Assembly (NCBI GenBank): GCA_964469055.1
Contig: CAYXXN010000043.1
Span: 1-18,488 of the forward strand
Length of the DNA stretch: 18,488 nucleotides
Direction of reading: 5' to 3'
Origin: CAYXXN01 sp964469055
GTDB taxonomy: Bacteria > Acidobacteriota > Thermoanaerobaculia > Multivoradales > JAHEKO01
In this document: positions 1 to 6,349 of the stretch, piece by piece
How positions within the stretch are numbered: position 1 is the first letter of the stretch
Layout of the letters: each line of letters begins with the position of its first letter
Position numbers and translations under genes: made by a program
Notes under the pieces: model-generated
The model's input: only the letters and a program-made list of their open reading frames with translations
Databases searched by the model: none
Told to the model about the DNA's origin: nothing

Positions 1-2
1 CG

Positions 3-122
3 ATCTACGAGCACGGCCTGCTCCGAATCGCGGTGCCCTTCAAAGATCCGATGGAGGATGCTATTAAGGTCGCCATCACAGCAGGTGGCGCGGAAACCAA
101 GACCAAGCAAATCGAAGCCTGA
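3..122 (+). CDS. Hsp20/alpha-crystallin-like small heat shock protein, C-terminal end (5' truncated)
   Basis: The window opens inside a reading frame that ends with TGA at 120-122. The visible 39 residues include YEHGLLRIAVPF followed by a short polar tail ending KTKQIEA. The pattern Y-E-x-G-L-L-x-I-x-V-P matches the last beta strands of the alpha-crystallin domain, where Hsp20 proteins carry an A-x-Y-x-N-G-V-L-x-I-x-(L/V)-P segment. Hsp20 proteins are ATP-independent cytosolic holdases that bind unfolding proteins. A usual C-terminal I-x-I/V anchoring motif is only weakly suggested by KQIEA. The beginning lies outside the window, so length, start and operon context cannot be judged. The family call rests on about ten residues and is moderately secure. 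Confidence 0.5.
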   Translation: MYEHGLLRIAVPFKDPMEDAIKVAITAGGAETKTKQIEA

Positions 123-502
123 TGACCCGCTAGCTTGAGAATGTCTCTTCGCGTCCTACCAGGGATGACGCCGGATTCATGGGACCTTCTACCAGCTGAC
201 CACTTCGCCCCTACCGCCCGTCTACCAAGACGTCTCTGGACTCCTCCCGCAAGCAGGCGATGAGCGAGCGGTCGGAGCGGTAGCTAACAGGTCACGGACG
301 CAGCCGTATCTCCGGCCCTTCGAGGGGGCGCTGTGCGGCCCCCTGACCAAGATGGAAGCCGCACGCGGGGACGCGGCCTGGCGGCCGCGCCGCTTAGCTC
401 CGGTATCGTTAGGCGGCAGGGGAACCACCCTAGATGCTCCACCGCTGTTGTTGAAGCACGCCGAGCGGATCGAGCCCGCATTGACAGCCGGTCTAGTCAC
501 GA
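123..502. other. 380-base non-coding stretch, no convincing gene
   Basis: Short open frames exist on both strands, but none shows protein-like composition, a ribosome binding site or a recognisable family. The stretch contains a perfect 7-bp inverted repeat (323-329 with 338-344). It also holds a dense GC-palindromic block around 355-395, and an integron-attC-like right end (core-like GTTAGGC at 408-414 preceded by CGCCGCTTAGCTC). A partly matching AGCTAAC lies at 282-288. I see no tRNA or other RNA gene. The stretch may be degraded DNA between acquired genes. Confidence 0.5.
323..344. repeat. Perfect 7-bp inverted repeat (hairpin)
   Basis: AGGGGGC at 323-329 is complementary to GCCCCCT at 338-344, with an 8-base loop. 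There is no T-tract on either side, so this is not a canonical intrinsic terminator. It lies in the gene-free stretch between the Hsp20-like end and the DUF1801 gene. Confidence 0.4.
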
Positions 503-895
503 CTACCGCTTCTTCGCGGCGGCCTTCGCCTTCACGCGTTCGGCGCTCTCCTTCGCACGGAACCGCGCGATGCGCTCGATCAACTTCATGGGCACGGGCT
601 GGGAAAGTGGGAAGCAGATCGTGCCCTTGCTGACCTTGTACGGCACAAGCTCATCCTTGAACGCCCGGACGAGCTGGTCCGTCGCCGGGTAGAGTGAGTA
701 GTGCTCCTTCCACCCAGCAAAGTAGAGCACGCGGTCACCGTGTAGCCTGTACGCAGGGATCTGATAACTGATCACTTCCTCTGCACCTGGGAGGGCCTTG
801 CGGATGATGCTGCGCACGCGTTCCAGTACGCCCTGCACAGCCTCGGGCTGCGAGGCGATGTACTCGTCCACGGACTTGAAATCTGTCTTGGCCAT
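503..895 (-). CDS. DUF1801 (YdhG-like) domain protein
   Basis: This 130-residue protein matches the DUF1801/YdhG family. It has an N-terminal helix (SVDEYIASQPE), the hallmark segment EVISYQIPAYRL followed by YFAGWKEHYSLYPA, and a C-terminal helix ending in a Lys/Ala-rich tail (KAKAAAKKR). Members are small single-domain cytosolic proteins, often carried singly in accessory regions. Their biochemical function is not established. The ATG at 895 is chosen because AGGAGG (903-908) lies seven bases before it; a longer upstream extension of the frame lacks such a site and overlaps the divergent gene. The Lys-rich tail might contact nucleic acid, but that is inference. The family call is secure, the role unknown. 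Confidence 0.85.
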   Translation of the reverse strand: MAKTDFKSVDEYIASQPEAVQGVLERVRSIIRKALPGAEEVISYQIPAYRLHGDRVLYFAGWKEHYSLYPATDQLVRAFKDELVPYKVSKGTICFPLSQPVPMKLIERIARFRAKESAERVKAKAAAKKR

Positions 896-913
896 CGTGC
901 GCCCTCCTCTAGC

Positions 914-1369
914 GTGCTGATCCAGGATAGCAAGCGCATCCAGGCCAGGTTCGTTGTGGATAGAAGCGCGAAACCGACTCTCCTCGCTTCGGGCACCATA
1001 GTCGTGCACGCGTTGATCGCCATTGGCCATGGAGTCGCGCACCACGACCTGGGGGTCGAATTGACCGTGTTCCAATTCCTCTATGTTGCGGTCGTAGTGG
1101 GCCTAGCTCCCATGGTTGCCCTTGGTCTCTTGTGCAGCAGGCGGGCTCCGCTCGGCCTCCTGCTTCTCGGCGGCTCGATGGCGGCTGCCCTGGTCTTCGG
1201 CGCCTACTGGCACTACCTGGCCCCTTCACCCGACAACGTGTCTCAGCTGCCGGCCGGGCCAAGTCAGCCCCTCTTCCGGACAACCGCTCATCTCCTAGTC
1301 GTCTCCGAGGCGGTTGCCATTGGTCTCGCCCTATGGGCCCTCAGCCACCGGCGACGCACCGCCGGCTAA
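914..1369 (+). CDS. Small integral membrane protein of unknown function, about four helices
   Basis: The 151-residue product has about four hydrophobic spans (roughly residues 24-40, 51-75, 79-100 and 122-143). Conserved-looking polar positions sit at the membrane boundary: GHGVAHH near residue 38, and YWHYLAPSPDNV near residue 100. Such clustered His residues could bind metal or haem, but no function can be assigned. The start is uncertain. GTG at 914 gives the longest frame but has no ribosome binding site and lies only 18 bases from the divergent DUF1801 start. GTG at 956 would give 137 residues beginning just before the first membrane helix and may be the real start. Hydrophobicity and periodicity make the frame convincingly coding. 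It converges on the next gene with 59 bases between stops and no visible terminator. Confidence 0.65.
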   Translation: MLIQDSKRIQARFVVDRSAKPTLLASGTIVVHALIAIGHGVAHHDLGVELTVFQFLYVAVVVGLAPMVALGLLCSRRAPLGLLLLGGSMAAALVFGAYWHYLAPSPDNVSQLPAGPSQPLFRTTAHLLVVSEAVAIGLALWALSHRRRTAG

Positions 1370-1428
1370 CCAGTCGCTGCGCCGGACTCGCCACGCCCCT
1401 CATGGCGGCCCGCCGACGCCCGGGCCGC

Positions 1429-1743
1429 CTACCAACTCACCTTGGCGTCGACCACTTCGTAGTGGTCGGCCCGTTCCGGTAGCTCCAGAAGAGCGGCCCT
1501 GTCCTCCGGGTAGTACTTGGGGCGCTCCGGATCGGCTCCCGCGTAGCGACGCAGCGCGTCCATCGACTCCCAGAAGGACACGAACATGAACTCCACGGAT
1601 TCCGTGGCGGCCCGGCGCAGCAGGATCCAACCCCTGTTGCCCTCGACGCCCCCGTAGTCGGGGTACGCGGTCCGCTTCAGGAAGGCCTCGTACGCGTCCG
1701 CGCCTGCCACGCTGGTCCTTCCTCGCCATACTCTGGTGATCAT
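1429..1743 (-). CDS. ABM-superfamily (antibiotic biosynthesis monooxygenase-like) protein
   Basis: This 104-residue product opens MITRVWRG and continues with an ADAYEAFLKR helix, then strand segments around EFMFVSFWESMDALRRYAG. This is the layout of the dimeric ferredoxin-like alpha/beta-barrel ABM fold, in which a central F-x-x-x-x-F-W-x-S-x-x-A-x-x-x-(F/Y) motif is typical. ABM proteins include small-molecule monooxygenases, haem-degrading enzymes and many uncharacterised stress proteins; nothing here identifies a substrate. The start at 1743 is set by AGGAGG (1749-1754) five bases upstream. The frame stays open 16 codons further upstream, but that extension lacks a ribosome binding site. 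It is divergent from the SRPBCC-like gene at 1790, and the 46-base gap could hold a shared promoter region. Confidence 0.75.
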   Translation of the reverse strand: MITRVWRGRTSVAGADAYEAFLKRTAYPDYGGVEGNRGWILLRRAATESVEFMFVSFWESMDALRRYAGADPERPKYYPEDRAALLELPERADHYEVVDAKVSW

Positions 1744-1789
1744 CGCTGCCTCCTCCCTTGACAGAATCGGTGGGAGACGGAGTGTTCCC

Positions 1790-2578
1790 ATGATGGGGTC
1801 TGCGATCGTCTACTCGGGACTCATTCTCGCTTTCGCCGGTGTGGTTCTTGCTGTGAAACCGATCCGGCGACTCCGGATCACGAGGCGTTCGCGCGGACTC
1901 GTGGTGGCGGGAGCGGGCGTTCTCCTGGCCGGTGTCGGCTTGATCCTGCCAGCATCCGAGTCGCGAATCACCCGGGTGGAAACGCGCCTCGACGAGTTCG
2001 CGCCCGCCTGGCAGTTTCGTGAATTCCACACGATCCGAGTCGCCGCCCCGCCTGCGCGCGTGTTCGAAGCGATCCAACGCGTGCGGGCTGACGAGATCCG
2101 GCTGTTCCGTGCGCTGACGTGGATCCGACGCGGCGGTCAGCCGCTCCCACCGAGCATTCTGAACGCGGGAGAGCGCGAGTCGCTGATCGACGTGGCTACC
2201 CAGAGCGGCTTCGCGCGTCTCGCTGACGACCCTCCGCACGAACTCGTCATCGGCACGGTCGTCATGGCGCCGCCGGGAACCCACGGGACGTTGACGCCGC
2301 AGGTCTTTCAGAAAGATCTGGCGCCTGGGTTCGCCCTGGCGGCGATGAATTTCGTTGTGGCGGCTGATGGACCAGGCCGGTCGTTCGTGTCGACCGAGAC
2401 GCGCGTGTTTGCGAACAGCCCCTCGGCGCGTCGCCGATTCGCCGCCTATTGGCGGGTCATCTATCCCGGGAGTGCCATCATCCGTCGGATGTGGCTGCGC
2501 GCTATCGAGCGGCGGGCGACCAACGGAGAATCCAACAAACAGAGAAGTTCAGCGGTACCTGGACGCAGTACGGAATGA
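1790..2578 (+). CDS. Membrane-anchored SRPBCC/START-like domain protein
   Basis: The 262-residue product has two N-terminal membrane helices (about residues 4-21 and 36-54) with a short basic loop between them, then a soluble domain of about 190 residues. That domain starts EFHTIRVAAPPARVFEAI, the typical first strand and helix of Bet v1/START-like (SRPBCC) folds. It later contains MNFVVAADGPGRSFVSTETRVFA, which resembles the long C-terminal strands of polyketide-cyclase/START proteins. Such domains bind hydrophobic ligands; the ligand is unknown. The ATG at 1790 has GGAG seven bases upstream. The last 15 or so residues (NGESNKQRSSAVPGRSTE) look like read-through tail rather than folded domain. 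The family call is by fold pattern only. Confidence 0.65.
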   Translation: MMGSAIVYSGLILAFAGVVLAVKPIRRLRITRRSRGLVVAGAGVLLAGVGLILPASESRITRVETRLDEFAPAWQFREFHTIRVAAPPARVFEAIQRVRADEIRLFRALTWIRRGGQPLPPSILNAGERESLIDVATQSGFARLADDPPHELVIGTVVMAPPGTHGTLTPQVFQKDLAPGFALAAMNFVVAADGPGRSFVSTETRVFANSPSARRRFAAYWRVIYPGSAIIRRMWLRAIERRATNGESNKQRSSAVPGRSTE

Positions 2579-2672
2579 CCTCGCCGGCACCGTCGCTGCT
2601 GACTGGGCCCTCGCGTCGAGGCTGCCCGAGCAGACCCAGTGACACCGCCTCACTCGAGCAGTTTCTGCAGCC

Positions 2673-3623
2673 TCACGAACGCGCCTCGGCCGCCGCCCCG
2701 AGGGCGACCAGGAAGCCGTGGACGAGCTTCGGTAAGGCGGCGAGATCGTAGCCGCCTTCGAGGACGGCCAAGACGCGGCCGGCGCACAGTTCGTCGGCCA
2801 GGAGCCCGAGCTCGCGCCCGAGCGATTCGTAGCTCGCCTCGCTCAGCCGCAAGCCGCCCAAGGGGTCGTCGCGCCAGGCGTCGAAGCCGGCGGAGACGAG
2901 GAGTACCTGCGGCGCGAAGGCCCTGAGCGCCGGCAGCACCTGAGTCTCGAAAGCGCGCGAGTACGCCGCATCGTCGGTGCCGGCCGGCAGCGGCACGTTG
3001 AGCGTGAAACCCTCCCCCGCACCGCGGCCGCGCTCCCCCGCCGCGCCGGTACCCGGATAGAAGGGATATTGGTGCGTGCTGGCGAAGAAAACCTCGGCGC
3101 GCTCTTCAAAGAGGTGCTGCGTGCCGTTGCCGTGATGGACGTCGAAGTCGAAGATCGCCGCCCGCTCGACCCCGTGCCGGTCGCGCAGGTGCTGGGCGGC
3201 GATCGCCACGTTGTTGAAGTAGCAAAAGCCCATGGCCATCGCCCGCTCGGCGTGATGCCCGGGCGGCCGGACTGCGGCGAAGGCGCGGCGGCCCCCGCCG
3301 CCCATCACCCAGTCGGCGGCATGCAGGGCGGCCTCGACCGCCCCCAGCGCCGCCTCCCAGGTGTGCGGCGTCAGGGGGTTGTCCGCGGAGTCGATCAGGC
3401 CGTCGCCCCGCTCGACCGCCCGGCGGAACCGCTCGACGTAACGGGCGTCGTGAATCGCGCCGAGGGCCGCAAGGGCGCCGGGATGAGCGCCGCCAGTTCT
3501 CACCTCCGCTCCCGTCGCGCGCAGATGCTCGAGCACCCGCTCCAGGCGCTCCTTTCGCTCCGGGAAGTCGACGGGGTCGTGCAGGAGGCAACGAGGGTCC
3601 GTGAAGACCACGGTCTCGGCCAT
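2673..3623 (-). CDS. Histone deacetylase family (class II HDAC/acetylpolyamine amidohydrolase-like) zinc hydrolase
   Basis: This 316-residue protein has every hallmark of the arginase/deacetylase fold of HDAC-family amidohydrolases. It has the active-site His pair in RPPGHHAERA (H123, H124), zinc ligands D161 and H163 in DFDVHHGNGT, zinc ligand D248 in SAGFDAWRDDPLGGL, and the transition-state Tyr (Y292) in LEGGYDL. Bacterial members remove acetyl groups from polyamines, lysine side chains or small amides, and some act on acetoin-linked pathways; the substrate here cannot be told. Its ATG shares its first base with the last base of the glgA stop codon (TGATG), so it is probably translationally coupled to glgA. 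No signal peptide is seen, so it should be cytosolic. Length is normal for the family. The link to glycogen synthase suggests a role in energy-storage metabolism or control by deacetylation, which is inference. Confidence 0.92.
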   Translation of the reverse strand: MAETVVFTDPRCLLHDPVDFPERKERLERVLEHLRATGAEVRTGGAHPGALAALGAIHDARYVERFRRAVERGDGLIDSADNPLTPHTWEAALGAVEAALHAADWVMGGGGRRAFAAVRPPGHHAERAMAMGFCYFNNVAIAAQHLRDRHGVERAAIFDFDVHHGNGTQHLFEERAEVFFASTHQYPFYPGTGAAGERGRGAGEGFTLNVPLPAGTDDAAYSRAFETQVLPALRAFAPQVLLVSAGFDAWRDDPLGGLRLSEASYESLGRELGLLADELCAGRVLAVLEGGYDLAALPKLVHGFLVALGAAAEARS

Positions 3624-5080
3624 CAGTTCACCAGCCGCCCGTAGAGCTCGAGGTATTTGTCGACCTGCTGCTCCCAAGAAACCTCCTGGGCCATGCCGTT
3701 GGCCATCAGCCGGCGCCAACCGTCGCGGTCGCGGTAGGCCTCGAGCGCCTGGCGGAGCGCCCAGCCGAAGCCCTCGGGAGTCGGGTGGTCGAAGACGAAC
3801 CCCGTGCCCTCCCCGGTGGCGGGATTCCAGTGCCGTACCGTGTCGGCCAGCCCGCCGGTGCGCCGCACCACCGGCGGCGTGCCGTAGCGCAGGCTGTACA
3901 TCTGGTTGAGGCCGCACGGCTCGTAGAGCGACGGCATCAGGAAGATGTCGGCCCCCGCCTCGATCAGGTGAGCGAGCTCGTTCTGGAAGCCGCTGTGGAA
4001 AACGACCTTCTCCGGAAACCGCAGCTGCAGCCATTGGAAGTAGTTCTCGTAGCGGGCCTCGCCGCTGCCCAGGGCGACGAGGCGCAGGTCGCGCGACTCG
4101 AGGAAGCGCGGCAAGGGGTCGAGCATGAGATCGATCCCCTTCTGGTGCACGAGGCGGGAGACGAGACCCAGGGTGGGCACGTCGGCGCGGTGCGGCAGGG
4201 CCAGCCCCTCCAGGAGAACTCGTTTGTTCTTCGCCTTGCCCTCGAGGTCGTCCGGCCCGTAGTGGAACGAGAGCATGCGGTCGTGGCGCGGGTCCCAGTC
4301 GGCGTAGTCGACGCCGTTCAAGATCCCCACCAGCGACCCCGAGCGGGCCCGCAGCAGGGGGTCGAGACCCATGCCGTACTCCGGGGTCTGGATCTCGCGG
4401 GCGTGGTTCGGGCTCACCGTGGTCAGGACGTCCGCGTGGAGGACGCCCGTGGCGAGGAAGCTCACGCGGCCCAGAGCCAGGTCCTCCTGATGGAAGCGTG
4501 CGGCCTCCGACGCCAGGCCGAGCTCGTCGATCACGCGACGCGGAAAGGCCCCCTGATACCCGACGTTGTGGATGGTGAGCGCCGTCCGCGTGCGGCGAAA
4601 GAGTCGGTCCCAGGCGTAGGTCGTCTTCAGGTAGAGCGGCGCGAGCGCCGTGTGCCAGTCGTGGCAGTGGAGCACCTGCGGCGCGAAGCCCATTCGCTGG
4701 CAGCTCTCGAGGGCGGCGCGGGTCAAGAAGGCGAACCGCAGGTACTCGTCACCCGCCGCGTCGTAGATGCCAGGCCGGTGGTAGAGCGGCGGGCAATCGA
4801 TCAGGTACACGGGGAGGTCGCTGCCCGGCAACGGGGTCGAGAACCCCCGGAAGGCGAGCTTGCGCTCGCCGAGACGCAGGGGCACGTCGCGCAGGAAGTC
4901 GACCGGCGCGACGCGCAGTCCCTTCGTGTCGATGCTCTTGTAGAACGGCAGGAAGAGCCGCACGTCGTGGCCGCGCCCGTGCAAGGTGCGCCCGAGGGCG
5001 GCCACCACGTCGCCCAGCCCGCCGGTCTTGGCGAAGGGCGTCAGCTCGGCGGCCACGTGGCAGAGGCGCAGGCGCTCCAT
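3623..5080 (-). CDS. glgA: Glycogen synthase (ADP-glucose type, GT5)
   Basis: GlgA transfers glucose from ADP-glucose to the non-reducing end of growing alpha-1,4-glucan in the cytosol. The 485-residue product is normal length for a bacterial glycogen synthase. It shows the N-terminal ADP-glucose motif KTGGLGDV (K18), CHDWHTAL (D141, H143) and the IHNVGYQG segment. The GT-B C-terminal domain has SRLVHQKG (R309, K314), MPSLYEPCGLNQ (catalytic E387) and the RTGGLADTV loop. The ATG at 5080 is chosen because the protein begins exactly at the conserved strand RLCHVAAELTPF. The frame stays open far upstream, but only as antisense to the ATP-grasp gene. No Shine-Dalgarno is visible; a TATCGT hexamer lies ten bases before the ATG. 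It is first in a two-gene unit with the HDAC-like gene. No glgC or glgB is in view. Confidence 0.96.
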   Translation of the reverse strand: MERLRLCHVAAELTPFAKTGGLGDVVAALGRTLHGRGHDVRLFLPFYKSIDTKGLRVAPVDFLRDVPLRLGERKLAFRGFSTPLPGSDLPVYLIDCPPLYHRPGIYDAAGDEYLRFAFLTRAALESCQRMGFAPQVLHCHDWHTALAPLYLKTTYAWDRLFRRTRTALTIHNVGYQGAFPRRVIDELGLASEAARFHQEDLALGRVSFLATGVLHADVLTTVSPNHAREIQTPEYGMGLDPLLRARSGSLVGILNGVDYADWDPRHDRMLSFHYGPDDLEGKAKNKRVLLEGLALPHRADVPTLGLVSRLVHQKGIDLMLDPLPRFLESRDLRLVALGSGEARYENYFQWLQLRFPEKVVFHSGFQNELAHLIEAGADIFLMPSLYEPCGLNQMYSLRYGTPPVVRRTGGLADTVRHWNPATGEGTGFVFDHPTPEGFGWALRQALEAYRDRDGWRRLMANGMAQEVSWEQQVDKYLELYGRLVN

Positions 5081-5128
5081 GCGACGGCGCACGATATCAA
5101 GGGGTCCCGCGGATAGAATCCGCCGTCG
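5081..5128. promoter_or_regulatory. Divergent glgA / ATP-grasp promoter region with 8-bp inverted repeat
   Basis: Only 48 bases separate the two divergent start codons. A -10-like TATCGT on the minus strand (5091-5096) lies ten bases before the glgA ATG. A -10-like TAGAAT on the plus strand (5114-5119) lies nine bases before the ATP-grasp ATG. CGACGGCG (5082-5089) and CGCCGTCG (5121-5128) form a perfect inverted repeat, so both start codons are preceded by the same bases. No Shine-Dalgarno sequence is present for either gene, and no good -35 is visible. The repeat might be an operator or a chance of composition. Confidence 0.45.
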
Positions 5129-6349
5129 ATGCCGCGGGTCGTTTTCGTCGCGCCGTTCTTCGCGGACACGACGCAGCGCTTCGTGCAGGCGATGGCGCGC
5201 GAGCCCGGCGTGCGTTGCGCCCTGGTGAGTCGGCAACGGGTCGAGGAGCTTCCCTCCGAGGTACGCCGCCCACTCGCCGCTCACTGGCGCGTCGAGGATC
5301 CCTTCGACGTCGACCAGCTCACGGCCGGAGTGCAGGCGGCAGCCCACCAGCTCGGCGGCGCCGATCGCCTGGTGGGGATCCTCGAGCAGCTCCAGGTCGA
5401 GCTCGCCCAGGTGCGAGAGCGTTTGGGCATCCCCGGCATGGGTGTGGAGACGGCCCGCAACTTCCGCGAGAAGGCGCGGATGAAGACGGTGCTCAGGCAG
5501 GCGGGCATCCCCTGCGCTCGCCACCAGTTGGCCAGCGAGCCCCAGGAGGCGGTCGCCTTCGCCGCCGAGGTCGGTTTTCCGCTCGTCTTCAAACCGCCGG
5601 CAGGGGCCGGCGCGCGCTCGACCTTCCGGGTCGACGACGAGGCGGCGTTGCGCCAGGGGCTGGAGCTGAGCCGACCCAGCCCCGAGAATCCGGTGCTGAT
5701 CGAGGAGTTCATCACCGGCCGCGAGTACTCGTTCGACTGCGTCCTCGTGCGCGGCGAGCCGCGCTGGCACAGCTTCTCGCGTTACTACCCCACTCCCCTG
5801 GAGGTGATCGAGAACCCGTGGATCCAGTGGTGCGTCGTGCTGCCGCGCGAGATCGACGACCCGCTCTACCAACAGGTGACGCGCGTCGGCGTCGCGGCCC
5901 TGAGGGCGCTCGGCCTCGAGACGGGCCTCGCCCACATGGAGTGGTTCGAGCGGCCGGACGGCAGTGTGGCGATCTCCGAGGTCGGGGCGCGCCCGCCGGG
6001 CGCCCAGATCACCTCGATGCTCTCCTACGCCCACGAGTTCGACATCTATCGCGCCTGGTGTCGGCTGATGGCGTTCGAGGAGTTCCAGCCTCCCCAGCGA
6101 CGCTACGCGGTCGCCACCATCTACCTACGGGGCCAAGGCCAGGGGCGCGTGCGGGCGGTGCACGGCATCGACCAGGCGCAGCGCGAGCTGGGGCAGCTGG
6201 TGATCGAGGTCCAGTTGCCGCGCCAGGGCCAGGCGCCGGGCTCCGGCTACGAGGGCCAGGGGTACCTGATCCTGCGCCACCCGGAGACGCGCGTCGTGCT
6301 GGACGCCGTCCGGCGCTTGATGCAGCTCGTGCGGGTCGAGATGGGATGA
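5129..6349 (+). CDS. ATP-grasp family ligase, first of a tandem pair
   Basis: This 406-residue protein has the ATP-grasp layout. A Rossmann-like N-terminal domain (MPRVVFVAPF) is followed by a linker with the NFREKARMKTVLRQAGIP helix (PurK/carboxylase-like). The ATP-binding lysine is in FPLVFKPPAGAGARS (K155), the adenine-contacting acidic stretch is LIEEFITGREY (E192, E193), and the metal-binding acids are E271 in AHMEWF and E284 in SEVGARPPGA. The usual E-x-N metal motif reads E-V-G, so the Asn is replaced by Gly 286. ATP-grasp enzymes activate a carboxylate as acylphosphate and join it to an amine or other nucleophile; the substrate here is unknown. The stop overlaps the next start as ATGA. 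It is divergent from glgA. No Shine-Dalgarno is seen before the ATG. Confidence 0.88.
   Translation: MPRVVFVAPFFADTTQRFVQAMAREPGVRCALVSRQRVEELPSEVRRPLAAHWRVEDPFDVDQLTAGVQAAAHQLGGADRLVGILEQLQVELAQVRERLGIPGMGVETARNFREKARMKTVLRQAGIPCARHQLASEPQEAVAFAAEVGFPLVFKPPAGAGARSTFRVDDEAALRQGLELSRPSPENPVLIEEFITGREYSFDCVLVRGEPRWHSFSRYYPTPLEVIENPWIQWCVVLPREIDDPLYQQVTRVGVAALRALGLETGLAHMEWFERPDGSVAISEVGARPPGAQITSMLSYAHEFDIYRAWCRLMAFEEFQPPQRRYAVATIYLRGQGQGRVRAVHGIDQAQRELGQLVIEVQLPRQGQAPGSGYEGQGYLILRHPETRVVLDAVRRLMQLVRVEMG

Noticed and set aside
222..500. 92-codon minus-strand frame in the gap before the DUF1801 gene
   Set aside because: It has no ribosome binding site, no hydrophobic or structural periodicity and no family resemblance.
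3624..4034. Upstream in-frame extension of the HDAC-like gene
   Set aside because: It lies within glgA in another frame. HDAC homology begins at the ATG at 3623, which overlaps the glgA stop.
3785..5116. 443-codon open frame on the plus strand opposite glgA
   Set aside because: It is exactly antisense to the well-supported glgA and has an E/V/R-rich composition typical of GC-rich reverse-frame shadows, with no domain or start signal.
5081..6034. Upstream in-frame extension of glgA into the ATP-grasp gene
   Set aside because: The extension is antisense to a convincing ATP-grasp gene, and the conserved GlgA N-terminus begins at the ATG at 5080.
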